From: Eisenbergiella tayi
GTDB taxonomy: Bacteria; Bacillota; Clostridia; Lachnospirales; Lachnospiraceae
DNA length: 64,000 nt
Direction of reading: 5' to 3'
NCBI RefSeq assembly: GCF_001881565.1
Contig: NZ_MPDJ01000012.1
Span: forward strand, 1-64,000
Part shown: positions 8,164 to 16,966 of the stretch, in pieces
How positions within the stretch are numbered: the stretch's first letter is position 1
Layout of the letters: each line of letters begins with the position of its first letter
Made by a program: the position numbers and the translations under genes
Notes under the pieces: model-generated
Databases searched by the model: none
The model's input: only the letters and a program-made list of their open reading frames with translations
What the model was told of the DNA's origin: nothing

Positions 8164-8562
8164 ATGGGCAGAAGAGAACAAAGGGAACAGATTTTCAAGC
8201 TGCTGTTCCGTGTGGAATTTAATCCGAAGGAAGAAATGCCTGAGCAGTGTCAGCTTTTTTTTGAGGATGAGGAAAATGGCATAGGAGAAAAAGATGCCTC
8301 CTATATTCAGGGCAAATTTGAAAAGATTCAGGATAAGCTGCCGGAGATCGACGGAATGATTAATACCACGGCAAAGGGCTGGACAACCTCCAGAATGGGC
8401 AAGGTGGATTTGACCATTATCCGCCTGGCTGTATATGAGATCAAATTTGATGAAGAAGTGCCGGAAAGCGTGGCGATCAATGAAGCTGTGGAACTGGCCA
8501 AAAAGTTCGGTCAGGATGAGTCCGCGGGCTTTGTAAACGGCGTGCTTGCCCGGTTTGTATAG
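8164..8562 (+). CDS. nusB: Transcription antitermination protein NusB
   Basis: NusB binds boxA RNA with S10 and supports antitermination of rRNA transcription. The 132-residue all-helical protein begins MGRREQREQIFKLLF after a GAGGAAA site; upstream in-frame ATGs lack a site. The C-terminal family motif ESVAINEAVELAKKFG and GFVNGVLARFV is intact. The gene is 165 bases behind asp23 and 10 bases ahead of xseA, part of the long conserved operon. Confidence 0.95.
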   Translation: MGRREQREQIFKLLFRVEFNPKEEMPEQCQLFFEDEENGIGEKDASYIQGKFEKIQDKLPEIDGMINTTAKGWTTSRMGKVDLTIIRLAVYEIKFDEEVPESVAINEAVELAKKFGQDESAGFVNGVLARFV

Positions 8563-8572
8563 AGGAAACCAA

Positions 8573-9793
8573 GTGAAAAATGTATATACGGTAGCGCAGG
8601 TGAATTCCTATATCAAGAATATGTTTTCTCAGGATTTCATGCTGCAGAATATATATGTCAAGGGGGAAGTGAGCAACTGCAAGTACCATTCTTCCGGGCA
8701 TATTTATTTTACAATAAAAGATGCCAAGGGCACCATTGCCTGTGTGATGTTTGCGGGAAACCGGGCGGGACTTAAATTCCGCATGGAGGAAGGCCAGCAG
8801 GTAGTGGTGGGCGGAAGCGTCGAAGTCTATGAACGGGACGGAAAGTACCAGCTTTATGCCCGGGAGATCATACTGGATGGAGCTGGTTATTTATATGAAA
8901 AATTTGAACGGCTGAAACGGGAGCTTCTGGAGCAGGGCCTTTTTGCTTCGGAGTATAAACAACCGCTGCCCAAATACATCAGAACCCTGGGGGTGGTAAC
9001 CGCACCTACCGGGGCAGCTGTGCAGGATATTATAAATATCACGCGGCGCAGGAATCCTTACGTGCAGATTATATTATACCCGGCTATTGTACAGGGAGAG
9101 CAGGCGGCGGCCAGTATCATACGCGGAATCCGGACTCTGGAGCATATCGGAGTGGACGTGATGATAGTGGGGCGCGGCGGCGGATCCATTGAGGATTTAT
9201 GGGCATTTAACGAAGAAGCGGTGGCTCAGGCGGTTTTTGATTGTACGGTTCCCATTATATCCGCTGTAGGACATGAAACGGATACTACGATTATCGATTT
9301 TGTTTCTGATCTTCGCGCGCCTACACCGTCTGCCGCTGCAGAACTGGCTGTTTATGATATACGCCAGCTGGAAGCGTTGCTGGAAGGCTGCAGAAACGAT
9401 TTGAATGCAAGAATTAGGAACCGGATAGAATGGGAACGCTCCAGAATCAGGCAGGTACGCACCAAACTGCAGTATTTAAGCCCGGCTAACCAGATCCGGG
9501 AAAAAAGGATGTATGCCCTTCGTATGGAGGAACAGCTCTCGGCCCTGATGAAGCAGAGGCTTATGGAAAAGCGCCATATGCTGGGGCTGTATACGGAAAA
9601 ATTAAAGGGCCTTTCTCCGCTGGACAAGCTGAACCAGGGATTTTCCTATGTTTCCGACAGTGAGGGAAAGACGGTGTCCGATGTGAAACGTGTGGCGGTC
9701 GGAGACAGGCTTTCCATACATGTGAAAAATGGTAAAATCGAAGCGCTGGTTACGGATAAGGAATTGTGGAAAAAAGAGAAAGGAGAAGATTAA
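8573..9793 (+). CDS. xseA: Exodeoxyribonuclease VII large subunit
   Basis: The 406-residue catalytic subunit of exonuclease VII, which degrades single-stranded DNA with XseB. The start is GTG at 8573 (VKNVYTVAQV), behind GAGG that overlaps the nusB stop; a further upstream ATG lies inside nusB. The N-terminal OB-fold (about 1-100) includes VKGEVSNCKYHSSGHIYFT. The nuclease domain has VVTAPTGAAVQDI, the VGRGGGSIEDLW motif and SAVGHETDTTIIDF. A coiled-coil region follows and GFSYVSD lies near the C terminus. Confidence 0.95.
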   Translation: MKNVYTVAQVNSYIKNMFSQDFMLQNIYVKGEVSNCKYHSSGHIYFTIKDAKGTIACVMFAGNRAGLKFRMEEGQQVVVGGSVEVYERDGKYQLYAREIILDGAGYLYEKFERLKRELLEQGLFASEYKQPLPKYIRTLGVVTAPTGAAVQDIINITRRRNPYVQIILYPAIVQGEQAAASIIRGIRTLEHIGVDVMIVGRGGGSIEDLWAFNEEAVAQAVFDCTVPIISAVGHETDTTIIDFVSDLRAPTPSAAAELAVYDIRQLEALLEGCRNDLNARIRNRIEWERSRIRQVRTKLQYLSPANQIREKRMYALRMEEQLSALMKQRLMEKRHMLGLYTEKLKGLSPLDKLNQGFSYVSDSEGKTVSDVKRVAVGDRLSIHVKNGKIEALVTDKELWKKEKGED

Positions 9794-9796
9794 GAT

Positions 9797-10051
9797 ATGA
9801 AAAAGGAAAAAGTGCAGGAACCGGAAACTGTGGAAGCGGAAAAGAATGACCAGGGGCCTTCCCTGGAAGAAGCTTTCAGCCTGCTTGATGATATCACCCG
9901 TACACTGGAGGATGAGGAAATTACATTGGAGGATTCCTTTCAGGCGTATAAAAAGGGAATGGATTTACTGAAAATCTGCAATGATAAAATAGATAAAGTG
10001 GAAAAAAAGGTACTGATGCTGAACGAGGAGGGCGGTTTGGATGAATTTTGA
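9797..10051 (+). CDS. xseB: Exodeoxyribonuclease VII small subunit
   Basis: The 84-residue small subunit that packs on the XseA coiled coil. The conserved core is visible: LEEAFSLLDDITRTLEDEEI followed by LEDSFQAYKKGMDLLK and a helical C terminus. The first 20 residues are a charged extension rich in Glu and Lys. It starts three bases after xseA and overlaps ispA by 11 bases, so all three should be translationally coupled. Confidence 0.93.
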   Translation: MKKEKVQEPETVEAEKNDQGPSLEEAFSLLDDITRTLEDEEITLEDSFQAYKKGMDLLKICNDKIDKVEKKVLMLNEEGGLDEF

Positions 10052-10967
10052 AGAAGTACGGCAGGAAAAGGTAGAGGAAATTGAAAAAATTCTGAAGAAA
10101 TACCTTCCGGCGGAAGAGGGGTACCAGAAGACAGTGCTGGAGGCCATGAATTACAGTGTCCTGGCCGGCGGAAAGCGTCTGCGCCCCATGCTGATGCAGG
10201 AAACCTTCCGTATGTTCGGCGGAGAAGGACATCTCGTGGAGCCTTTCATGGCGGCCATGGAAATGATACACACGTATTCCCTGGTCCATGATGATCTGCC
10301 CTGTATGGACAATGACGAATACCGGAGGGGACGTAAAACGACTCACGCCGTATACGGGGAAGGAATGGCTGTGCTGGCAGGAGATGCCCTTTTAAATTAC
10401 GCATTTGAGACAGCATGCAGATCCTTTGCCATGGCGGAAGAAGAACCCGGAGTGCTTCCCCGCTGTGCGAAAGCCATGACCATTCTGGCACAGAAAGCCG
10501 GAATATACGGAATGATAGGCGGACAGACTGCGGATACGGAGGCGGAGGAACTGCCGGAGGAAAAAGTGACTCAGGAGCTTCTGCTCTATATCCATGAAAA
10601 TAAAACGGCGGCGTTGATCCAGAGCTCTATGATGATCGGGGCGGTGCTGGCAGGCGCGTCGGATGAACAGCTTCACCGTCTGGAGAAAATCGGCACCTGT
10701 ATCGGTCTGGCCTTTCAGATTCAGGATGATATCCTGGATATTACAAGCAGCCTGGAGGTATTGGGCAAACAGACCGGCAGTGATCTTAAGAACCATAAGG
10801 TAACATATGTATCTCTCAATGGGATGGAGCATTCCGTTAAGGAGGTGCGCCGTCTTTCGGAGGAGGCTATATCAGGCCTTTCGTCAATTGCCTGTGAGAA
10901 GGGCGGGGCCGGCCGCAATGAGTTTTTGGAAGTACTGGTGGATGATTTAATTACCAGAAAAAAATAA
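10041..10967 (+). CDS. ispA: Geranylgeranyl/farnesyl diphosphate synthase
   Basis: A 308-residue trans-prenyltransferase condensing IPP with allylic diphosphates to make farnesyl-type diphosphate for quinone, undecaprenyl and other isoprenoids. The first aspartate-rich motif is VHDDLPCMDND and the second is FQIQDDILD; GGKRLRPML and GDALLNYAFE are also typical. It lies immediately upstream of dxs, giving two isoprenoid genes in a row. The ATG at 10041 lies inside the xseB end. Confidence 0.93.
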   Translation: MNFEEVRQEKVEEIEKILKKYLPAEEGYQKTVLEAMNYSVLAGGKRLRPMLMQETFRMFGGEGHLVEPFMAAMEMIHTYSLVHDDLPCMDNDEYRRGRKTTHAVYGEGMAVLAGDALLNYAFETACRSFAMAEEEPGVLPRCAKAMTILAQKAGIYGMIGGQTADTEAEELPEEKVTQELLLYIHENKTAALIQSSMMIGAVLAGASDEQLHRLEKIGTCIGLAFQIQDDILDITSSLEVLGKQTGSDLKNHKVTYVSLNGMEHSVKEVRRLSEEAISGLSSIACEKGGAGRNEFLEVLVDDLITRKK

Positions 10968-10980
10968 AAGGAGGCATATT

Positions 10981-12843
10981 ATGCTTCTCGATCAGATACA
11001 AAAAGCGAATGATATTAAAAATATAAATCCTAAGGATTATCCTGCGCTGGCATCGGAAATCCGGGACTTCCTCGTCCGTAAAATAAGTGTTACGGGAGGG
11101 CATCTGGGATCCAATCTCGGGGCTGTGGAGCTTACCATGGCTCTTCATCTGTCATTGAATCTGCCGGATGATAAAATAATATGGGATGTGGGACATCAGT
11201 CCTATACCCATAAGCTGCTCACCGGAAGGAAAGAAGGATTTGAAAATCTGCGGAAATACGGAGGCATGAGCGGCTTCCCCAAAAGAAAGGAAAGCGACTG
11301 TGACAGCTTTGACACCGGTCACAGCTCCACTTCCATATCCGCCGGACTGGGTATGGTAAAGGCGAGAGATCTCCAGGGGGAGAACTACACGGTTGTTTCC
11401 GTAATCGGGGACGGTTCCCTCACGGGAGGGATGGCCTACGAAGCCCTGAATAATGCCGCCAGGCTGGAAACCAATTTTATTATTATCCTCAATGATAACA
11501 ATATGTCCATATCCGAAAATGTGGGCGGCGTATCCAAATATCTGAACAATATCCGTACCTCCCATGCATATCTGGATGTGAAGGACGGAATCTATGACGC
11601 TATCCGCAATACCAGATACGGAGAGCCTGTGGTGGCGGGAATACGGCGTGCCAAAAACAGCCTGAAACAGCTGGTAATACCGGGTATGCTTTTTGAAGAT
11701 ATGGGAATTACCTATCTGGGGCCGGTGGACGGACATGACACCACTTCTCTTATACGGGTGATAAATGAAGCAAAACGCAGGAAAAATGCGGTTATGATAC
11801 ATGTGCTGACCAAAAAGGGCAAAGGCTATGCGCCGGCGGAAAACCATCCTGCCCGTTTCCATGGAGCGGATCCCTTTGATGTGCAGACCGGAGTGCCTCT
11901 GAAGAAAAAAATGAAGGCGAATTATACGGATATCTTTTCTACGGTGATGATGAAGCTGGGGCAGAGGGATGAAAAAATAGTGGCGATAACCGCCGCCATG
12001 CCTGACGGAACCGGCCTGAAGCGTTTCAGCCATGCTTATCCCGGCCGTTTCTTTGATGTGGGGATAGCCGAGCAGCATGCGGTGACCTTCGCAGCCGGCC
12101 TTGCGGCAGGAGGACTGAAGCCTGTGGTTGCGGTATATTCCTCCTTCCTTCAGAGAGCCTATGATCAGGTGCTGCATGATGTATGTATCCAGAACCTGCC
12201 GGTGATTTTCGCAATAGACAGGGCGGGGCTGGTTGGCAGCGACGGGGAGACGCACCAGGGTATTTTTGATTTGTCTTACCTGTCCTCCATTCCTAATATG
12301 CATATAATGGCTCCTAAAAATAAATGGGAGCTTTCCGATATGATGAAGTTTGCCGTTGGCTTCGGCGCGCCGATAGCCCTGCGCTATCCCAGAGGCGAGG
12401 CCTATGATGGCCTGGCGGCTTTCCGCGCTCCAATCGAATACGGCCGAAGCGAAATGATCTATGAGGAAAAGGATATCGCAGTTCTTGCCGTGGGCAGTAT
12501 GGTAAAAACAGCAGAAAAAGTATATGCCCAGCTGAAGCTGGAGGGCAGGTTCTGTACTCTTGTCAATGCCAGATTCGTGAAGCCTGTTGATGAAGACATG
12601 ATCCGGAAGCTGGTTCATACCCATAAGCTTCTGGTCACCATGGAAGAAAACGTGGAAAGCGGAGGGTTCGGAGAACGGGTGCGTACCTTTGCGGACGATA
12701 ACGGCCTGCCTGTTCGGATTCTTTCCATTGCTGTACCGGATGAGTATGTGGAGCATGGAAATGTGGATCTTCTGAAACAGGAAATCGGGATTGACAGTGA
12801 TTCCATTCTGAAACGTATTCATGAAGTATTAGGGGAAGTCTGA
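10981..12843 (+). CDS. dxs: 1-deoxy-D-xylulose-5-phosphate synthase
   Basis: The thiamine diphosphate enzyme that condenses pyruvate with glyceraldehyde-3-phosphate, the first step of the MEP isoprenoid pathway. At 620 residues it is the usual size. The ThDP site GDGSLTGGMAYEALN, the early VGHQSYTHKLLTGR and GHSSTSISAGLG motifs, and the transketolase-like DVGIAEQHAVTFAAG motif are present. It has an AGGAGG site and overlaps tlyA at TGATGA. Confidence 0.95.
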   Translation: MLLDQIQKANDIKNINPKDYPALASEIRDFLVRKISVTGGHLGSNLGAVELTMALHLSLNLPDDKIIWDVGHQSYTHKLLTGRKEGFENLRKYGGMSGFPKRKESDCDSFDTGHSSTSISAGLGMVKARDLQGENYTVVSVIGDGSLTGGMAYEALNNAARLETNFIIILNDNNMSISENVGGVSKYLNNIRTSHAYLDVKDGIYDAIRNTRYGEPVVAGIRRAKNSLKQLVIPGMLFEDMGITYLGPVDGHDTTSLIRVINEAKRRKNAVMIHVLTKKGKGYAPAENHPARFHGADPFDVQTGVPLKKKMKANYTDIFSTVMMKLGQRDEKIVAITAAMPDGTGLKRFSHAYPGRFFDVGIAEQHAVTFAAGLAAGGLKPVVAVYSSFLQRAYDQVLHDVCIQNLPVIFAIDRAGLVGSDGETHQGIFDLSYLSSIPNMHIMAPKNKWELSDMMKFAVGFGAPIALRYPRGEAYDGLAAFRAPIEYGRSEMIYEEKDIAVLAVGSMVKTAEKVYAQLKLEGRFCTLVNARFVKPVDEDMIRKLVHTHKLLVTMEENVESGGFGERVRTFADDNGLPVRILSIAVPDEYVEHGNVDLLKQEIGIDSDSILKRIHEVLGEV

Positions 12844-13748
12844 TGAAGGAACGATTAGATGTGCTTCTGGTAAAACAGGGGTATGCGCCCTCCAGGGAGA
12901 AGGCGAAAGCAATTATCATGTCCGGAAACGTTTTTGTGGACGGAGAGCGAGAGGATAAGGCGGGCTCTGTTTTTGAGGAAGATAAGTGTGTGCTGACGGT
13001 GAAGGAAAACCCGCTTAAATATGTGAGCCGCGGAGGGCTGAAGCTGGAAAAGGCCATGCAGTGCTTTCCCATCAGCCTTGCGGGAACGGTATGCATGGAT
13101 ATCGGTGCGTCCACGGGAGGCTTTACAGACTGTATGCTGCAAAACGGTGCCGCAAAAGTATATTCTGTGGATGTGGGACACGGACAGCTGGCCTGGAAGC
13201 TTCGCAACGATGAACGGGTGGTGTGCATGGAAAAAACCAATTTCCGTTACATGGTTCCCGGAGATATTCAGGACAGACTGGATTTCGCTTCTGTGGATGT
13301 TTCCTTTATTTCTCTTACTAAAATAGTAATTCCTGCCAGAAACCTTCTGAAGGAAGGCGGCCGTATGGTATGCCTTATTAAACCCCAGTTTGAGGCGGGA
13401 AGAGATAAGGTCGGCAAGAAAGGCGTGGTGAGGGAGCCTGCGGTGCACCGGGAGGTGATAGCCAAAGTCCTGGATTTTGCCTCCCTTACCGGCTTCGGTA
13501 TAGAAGGATTAACGTACTCTCCTGTGAAAGGGCCGGAAGGAAATATTGAGTATCTGGTTTATCTGGAGAAAAAGGATAACCTGCCTGAAGAAGTGCTTTC
13601 TCTTACGGAGCATGAAGCGGAGCGAAAGCTATCGGAGATACAGGCGGAAAAAAGCGGGCTTTCAGAGGATGAGGCCTGGAAGAAAACCGTTGGTGAAATT
13701 GTGGAACAGGCGCACGGAGCACTGGAAAAGGAAGCGAAACAGGGGTAA
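12843..13748 (+). CDS. tlyA: TlyA family rRNA methyltransferase (S4 domain)
   Basis: A 301-residue protein with an S4 RNA-binding domain (residues 1-60, LDVLLVKQGYAPSREKAKAI) and an FtsJ-type SAM methyltransferase domain (DIGASTGGFTDCMLQ, then SVDVSFISL and LIKPQFEAG). The family methylates ribose of 16S/23S rRNA in mycobacteria; in Clostridia the exact target is not established. It sits between dxs and nadK, its usual neighbours in this group. The C-terminal 50 residues are a charged helical tail. Confidence 0.88.
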   Translation: MKERLDVLLVKQGYAPSREKAKAIIMSGNVFVDGEREDKAGSVFEEDKCVLTVKENPLKYVSRGGLKLEKAMQCFPISLAGTVCMDIGASTGGFTDCMLQNGAAKVYSVDVGHGQLAWKLRNDERVVCMEKTNFRYMVPGDIQDRLDFASVDVSFISLTKIVIPARNLLKEGGRMVCLIKPQFEAGRDKVGKKGVVREPAVHREVIAKVLDFASLTGFGIEGLTYSPVKGPEGNIEYLVYLEKKDNLPEEVLSLTEHEAERKLSEIQAEKSGLSEDEAWKKTVGEIVEQAHGALEKEAKQG

Positions 13749-13749
13749 C

Positions 13750-14628
13750 ATGGACATGGGTATAGGGTGCAGCAAACATTATATTATTATGACAAACAGG
13801 CCAAAGGATCCAGGGCTGAAGGTTACTTCTTACATCCGTAAATATCTGGAGGATCGGGGGGCCACCTGTACAGTCTGTGCAGATAATGAGTCGGAGGAGC
13901 AGATCCGCCTGAAAGAAGGCGGCGGTGATCTGCGTTCCGACTGTATGATAGTATTGGGAGGAGACGGCACCATGCTGAAGGCCGCCAGGGAAACCGCAGG
14001 AAACGGAATCCCCCTTCTCGGGGTAAACTTAGGAACTGTGGGATATCTGGCTGAGGTGGAGCCGATAGCGCTGGATCTGGCATTGGAAAAGCTTTTGCGG
14101 GAAGAATATACCATAGAGGACAGGATGATGCTTTCCGGTCGGGTGCTGAGAGAAGACGGCAGCGGGGAAGCGGCACAGGTTCATGCACTGAATGATGTGG
14201 CGATAACCCGGAAGGGGCCTCTGCAGGTCATACAGTTCCGGATCTGGGTGAACGGCCAGGTGCTGAACAGTTATGGGGCGGATGGCATTGTCATCGCCAC
14301 ACCGACGGGTTCCACCGGCTATAACATGTCGGCGGGAGGGCCTATTGTGGAGCCGGGGGCGAGCCTTATCGTTCTTACCCCCATTTGCCCCCATACGCTG
14401 AATATAAGAAGCATTGTTCTCCGGGCGGAGGATGAAGTGGTGGTGGAAATAGGGGAAAAGCAGTCAGGACAGGATCAGGAAGTGGAAGTAAACTTTGACG
14501 GCAGCAGCTGCCTCCTCCTGAAGACAGGAGACAGAATCAAGGTGACACGCAGCAGCAAGACCACCTCTATTATGAGGCTGAGCGAATTAAGCTTCCTGGA
14601 GCGTTTACATAGAAAGATGAGCGAGTAA
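13750..14628 (+). CDS. nadK: NAD kinase
   Basis: NadK phosphorylates NAD to NADP. The 292-residue protein carries the GGDGTML motif at residues 70-76, the NDVAITR motif and the glycine-rich YGADGIVIATPTGSTGY segment. ATGs at 13750 and 13756 are both possible starts; the AGGGG site near 13745 favours the second by spacing. It begins one base after tlyA ends. A longer upstream open frame inside tlyA is not used. Confidence 0.93.
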   Translation: MDMGIGCSKHYIIMTNRPKDPGLKVTSYIRKYLEDRGATCTVCADNESEEQIRLKEGGGDLRSDCMIVLGGDGTMLKAARETAGNGIPLLGVNLGTVGYLAEVEPIALDLALEKLLREEYTIEDRMMLSGRVLREDGSGEAAQVHALNDVAITRKGPLQVIQFRIWVNGQVLNSYGADGIVIATPTGSTGYNMSAGGPIVEPGASLIVLTPICPHTLNIRSIVLRAEDEVVVEIGEKQSGQDQEVEVNFDGSSCLLLKTGDRIKVTRSSKTTSIMRLSELSFLERLHRKMSE

Positions 14629-14632
14629 ACCG

Positions 14633-15085
14633 ATGAAACAAAACAGACATGAAAAAATTGTGGAATTGATTGACATCTATGAAATAGAAACCCAGGAAGA
14701 ACTGGCGGACAAGCTGCGGGAGGCGGGCTTCAATGTGACGCAGGCAACGGTATCCCGGGATATCAGGCAGCTTCATCTGTCCAAGGTCCCGGCAGGGAAC
14801 GGCAGGCAGAAATATATTGTTCTGAGACAGGATGACAGCAGCCTGTGGGATAAGTACGTGAGGGTGCTTAAGGACGGTTTCGTGTCCATGGATATGGCGC
14901 AGAATATCCTGGTTCTCAAGACTGTCTCCGGCATGGCCATGGCGGTAGCTGCTGCCGTGGATGCCATGAAATTCAAAGAAATTGTGGGGAGTATTGCCGG
15001 GGACGATACCATTATGATGGCGGTGCGGAGTGTGGAGGACACCAGAATCGTGATGGATAAAATCCGGGAAATTCTGAAAAATTAG
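14633..15085 (+). CDS. argR: Arginine repressor ArgR
   Basis: ArgR is the hexameric arginine-responsive repressor/activator. The 150 residues hold an N-terminal winged helix (residues 1-65, EIETQEELADKLREAGFNVT then TVSRDIRQLHL) and a C-terminal oligomerisation and arginine-binding domain with the family motif GSIAGDDTIMMAVR. Placement between nadK and recN is the usual arrangement in Firmicutes. Confidence 0.95.
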   Translation: MKQNRHEKIVELIDIYEIETQEELADKLREAGFNVTQATVSRDIRQLHLSKVPAGNGRQKYIVLRQDDSSLWDKYVRVLKDGFVSMDMAQNILVLKTVSGMAMAVAAAVDAMKFKEIVGSIAGDDTIMMAVRSVEDTRIVMDKIREILKN

Positions 15086-15140
15086 GAGCCGGAAAGGGGA
15101 TAGGCAGGGCAGCGTTCGGAAGGCAAATAGGAGAAGAAAA

Positions 15141-16826
15141 ATGTTAGTGAGCTTACATGTGAAAAATCTGGCATTGATTCAGGAGACCGAGGTCTTTTTC
15201 GGCCCCCATCTGAACATCCTGACAGGTGAAACCGGAGCGGGAAAATCGATTATCATCGGTTCCGTGGGTCTGGCCCTGGGAGGCCGCGGCGATCGGGATT
15301 TAATCCGGACCGGCGCTGACTATGCGCTGATTGAACTGGTATTCCAGCTGGAAAAGGAAGGGCAGATAGAAAAGGTGAAGAAGCTGGACATTCCCATAGA
15401 GGAAGACGGTCTGGTGATTCTTCAGCGCAGGATTATGCCTCAGCGCAGTATCAGCAAGGTAAACGGAGAGACGGTAAACGCAAGGTTGTTAAAGGAACTC
15501 TCCGGTGTTTTGATAGATATTCACGGACAGCACGATTCCCAGCAGCTTTTACAGACAAAAAAACATTTGGAAATTCTGGATGATTTTGCCGGGGAAGAAT
15601 TTTCCCGTATAAAAAGAGAGATAAAAGAGAAATATCAATTTTATAGAAAAATTCAGGAAAAACTGGCTGAAACCGATCTGGATGAACGGGAAAAGGAGAG
15701 ACAGCTTTCCCTGGCCCGTTTTGAAGTGGAAGAAATTGAAAACGCATCCTTAAAGGCCGGAGAAGATGAGGAACTGGAAAAGCAATATCAGAAAATGAGC
15801 AACAGCCGTAAAATAGCGGAAAATCTCGGCAATGTCCATATCCTTACCGGTTATGATCAGGAAGGAAGCGCCGGTGAAGCCGTGGGCAGGGCGCTGCGGG
15901 AGCTGAACAGCGTGAGCGCATATGACAGCGTTCTCGATGAAATGGCTGTAATGCTCACGGATATAGATGGTTTGCTGAATGACTTTAACCGTTCGGTATC
16001 CGATTACCTTTCCGATTTGGAATTTGATCAAAACGATTTTCTGCAGGTTGAGGAACGGCTGAATACCATCAACCGGCTGAAGGATAAATATGGATCCACA
16101 ATCGAAGAGATCCTATTATATAAGGAAAACAGAGAGGAAGAGCTGCAGCGGCTGATAGATGCGGATGCTTACCGGGATAAGCTGAATGCACAGCTGCGGG
16201 ATGCCCGCGGCGCGCTTGAGCTTGTATGTACCCGTGCGACGGAAATACGGAAAAAAGCAGGAAAGAAGCTTGCAAAGCTTTTTATAGAAGCTCTTCAGGA
16301 TTTGAATTTCAATCAGGTGGACTTCGCGGTGGAAGTGGAACGAAAGGATTCTATAGGCCCCGACGGCTGGGATGAGGTTTCCTTCATGATTTCAACCAAT
16401 CCCGGAGAACCCAGAAGGCCTCTGGCCAATGTCGCCAGCGGCGGTGAGCTTTCCCGTATCATGCTTGCCCTGAAAACAATCACCGCGGGGCAGGAGGATA
16501 AGGATACCTTTATTTTTGACGAAATTGATACCGGAATAAGCGGCAAGACAGCATGGAAGGTGTCCAGGAAGCTTGCCGTACTGGGAAAGAGCCGTCAGGT
16601 AATCTGTATTACCCACCTGCCGCAGATAGCTGCCATGGCGGATAATCATTTTATTATAGAAAAAAAATCCATGGAAGATTCCACCAGCACGGCTATTATG
16701 GAAATCGGGGGAACTGATATTTTAAACGAGCTTGCAAGGATGCTCGGGAGCGATACGATAACGGAGAACTCGCTGGCGAACGCGAGAGAATTGAAAGAAA
16801 TGGCAGCAAATACAAAACAATACTAA
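15141..16826 (+). CDS. recN: DNA repair protein RecN
   Basis: RecN is an SMC-like ATPase acting early at double-strand breaks. The 561 residues have Walker A GETGAGKS at 29-36, two coiled-coil arms around a central hinge, the signature ASGGELSRIMLAL and Walker B FIFDEIDTGISG. It has an AGGAGAAG site, starts 55 bases after argR and is followed by a clear terminator. No LexA box was noticed ahead of it. Confidence 0.95.
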   Translation: MLVSLHVKNLALIQETEVFFGPHLNILTGETGAGKSIIIGSVGLALGGRGDRDLIRTGADYALIELVFQLEKEGQIEKVKKLDIPIEEDGLVILQRRIMPQRSISKVNGETVNARLLKELSGVLIDIHGQHDSQQLLQTKKHLEILDDFAGEEFSRIKREIKEKYQFYRKIQEKLAETDLDEREKERQLSLARFEVEEIENASLKAGEDEELEKQYQKMSNSRKIAENLGNVHILTGYDQEGSAGEAVGRALRELNSVSAYDSVLDEMAVMLTDIDGLLNDFNRSVSDYLSDLEFDQNDFLQVEERLNTINRLKDKYGSTIEEILLYKENREEELQRLIDADAYRDKLNAQLRDARGALELVCTRATEIRKKAGKKLAKLFIEALQDLNFNQVDFAVEVERKDSIGPDGWDEVSFMISTNPGEPRRPLANVASGGELSRIMLALKTITAGQEDKDTFIFDEIDTGISGKTAWKVSRKLAVLGKSRQVICITHLPQIAAMADNHFIIEKKSMEDSTSTAIMEIGGTDILNELARMLGSDTITENSLANARELKEMAANTKQY

Positions 16827-16855
16827 ATTATCTTTAACCATTTGTCACATACTAG

Positions 16856-16890
16856 AAAGGACGTACATGTTGAATGTATGTCCTTTTCTT
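16856..16890 (+). terminator. Terminator after recN
   Basis: AAAGGACGTACAT (16856-16868) pairs with ATGTATGTCCTTT (16874-16886) with one mismatch and is followed by TCTTT. It separates the asp23-recN operon from spoIVB. Confidence 0.75.
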
Positions 16891-16966
16891 TGCTGAAAGG
16901 GTTCAAAAGACCCGAAGCAGCTGCGCCTGCTATCAGCAGAATAAGCAGCAGGAAGGATGTGAAATT

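Noticed and set aside
11152..12822. A 556-codon minus-strand open frame opposite dxs
   Set aside because: It is the antisense shadow of a clear dxs gene; no ribosome site, no domain and His/Gly-rich composition typical of antisense reading.
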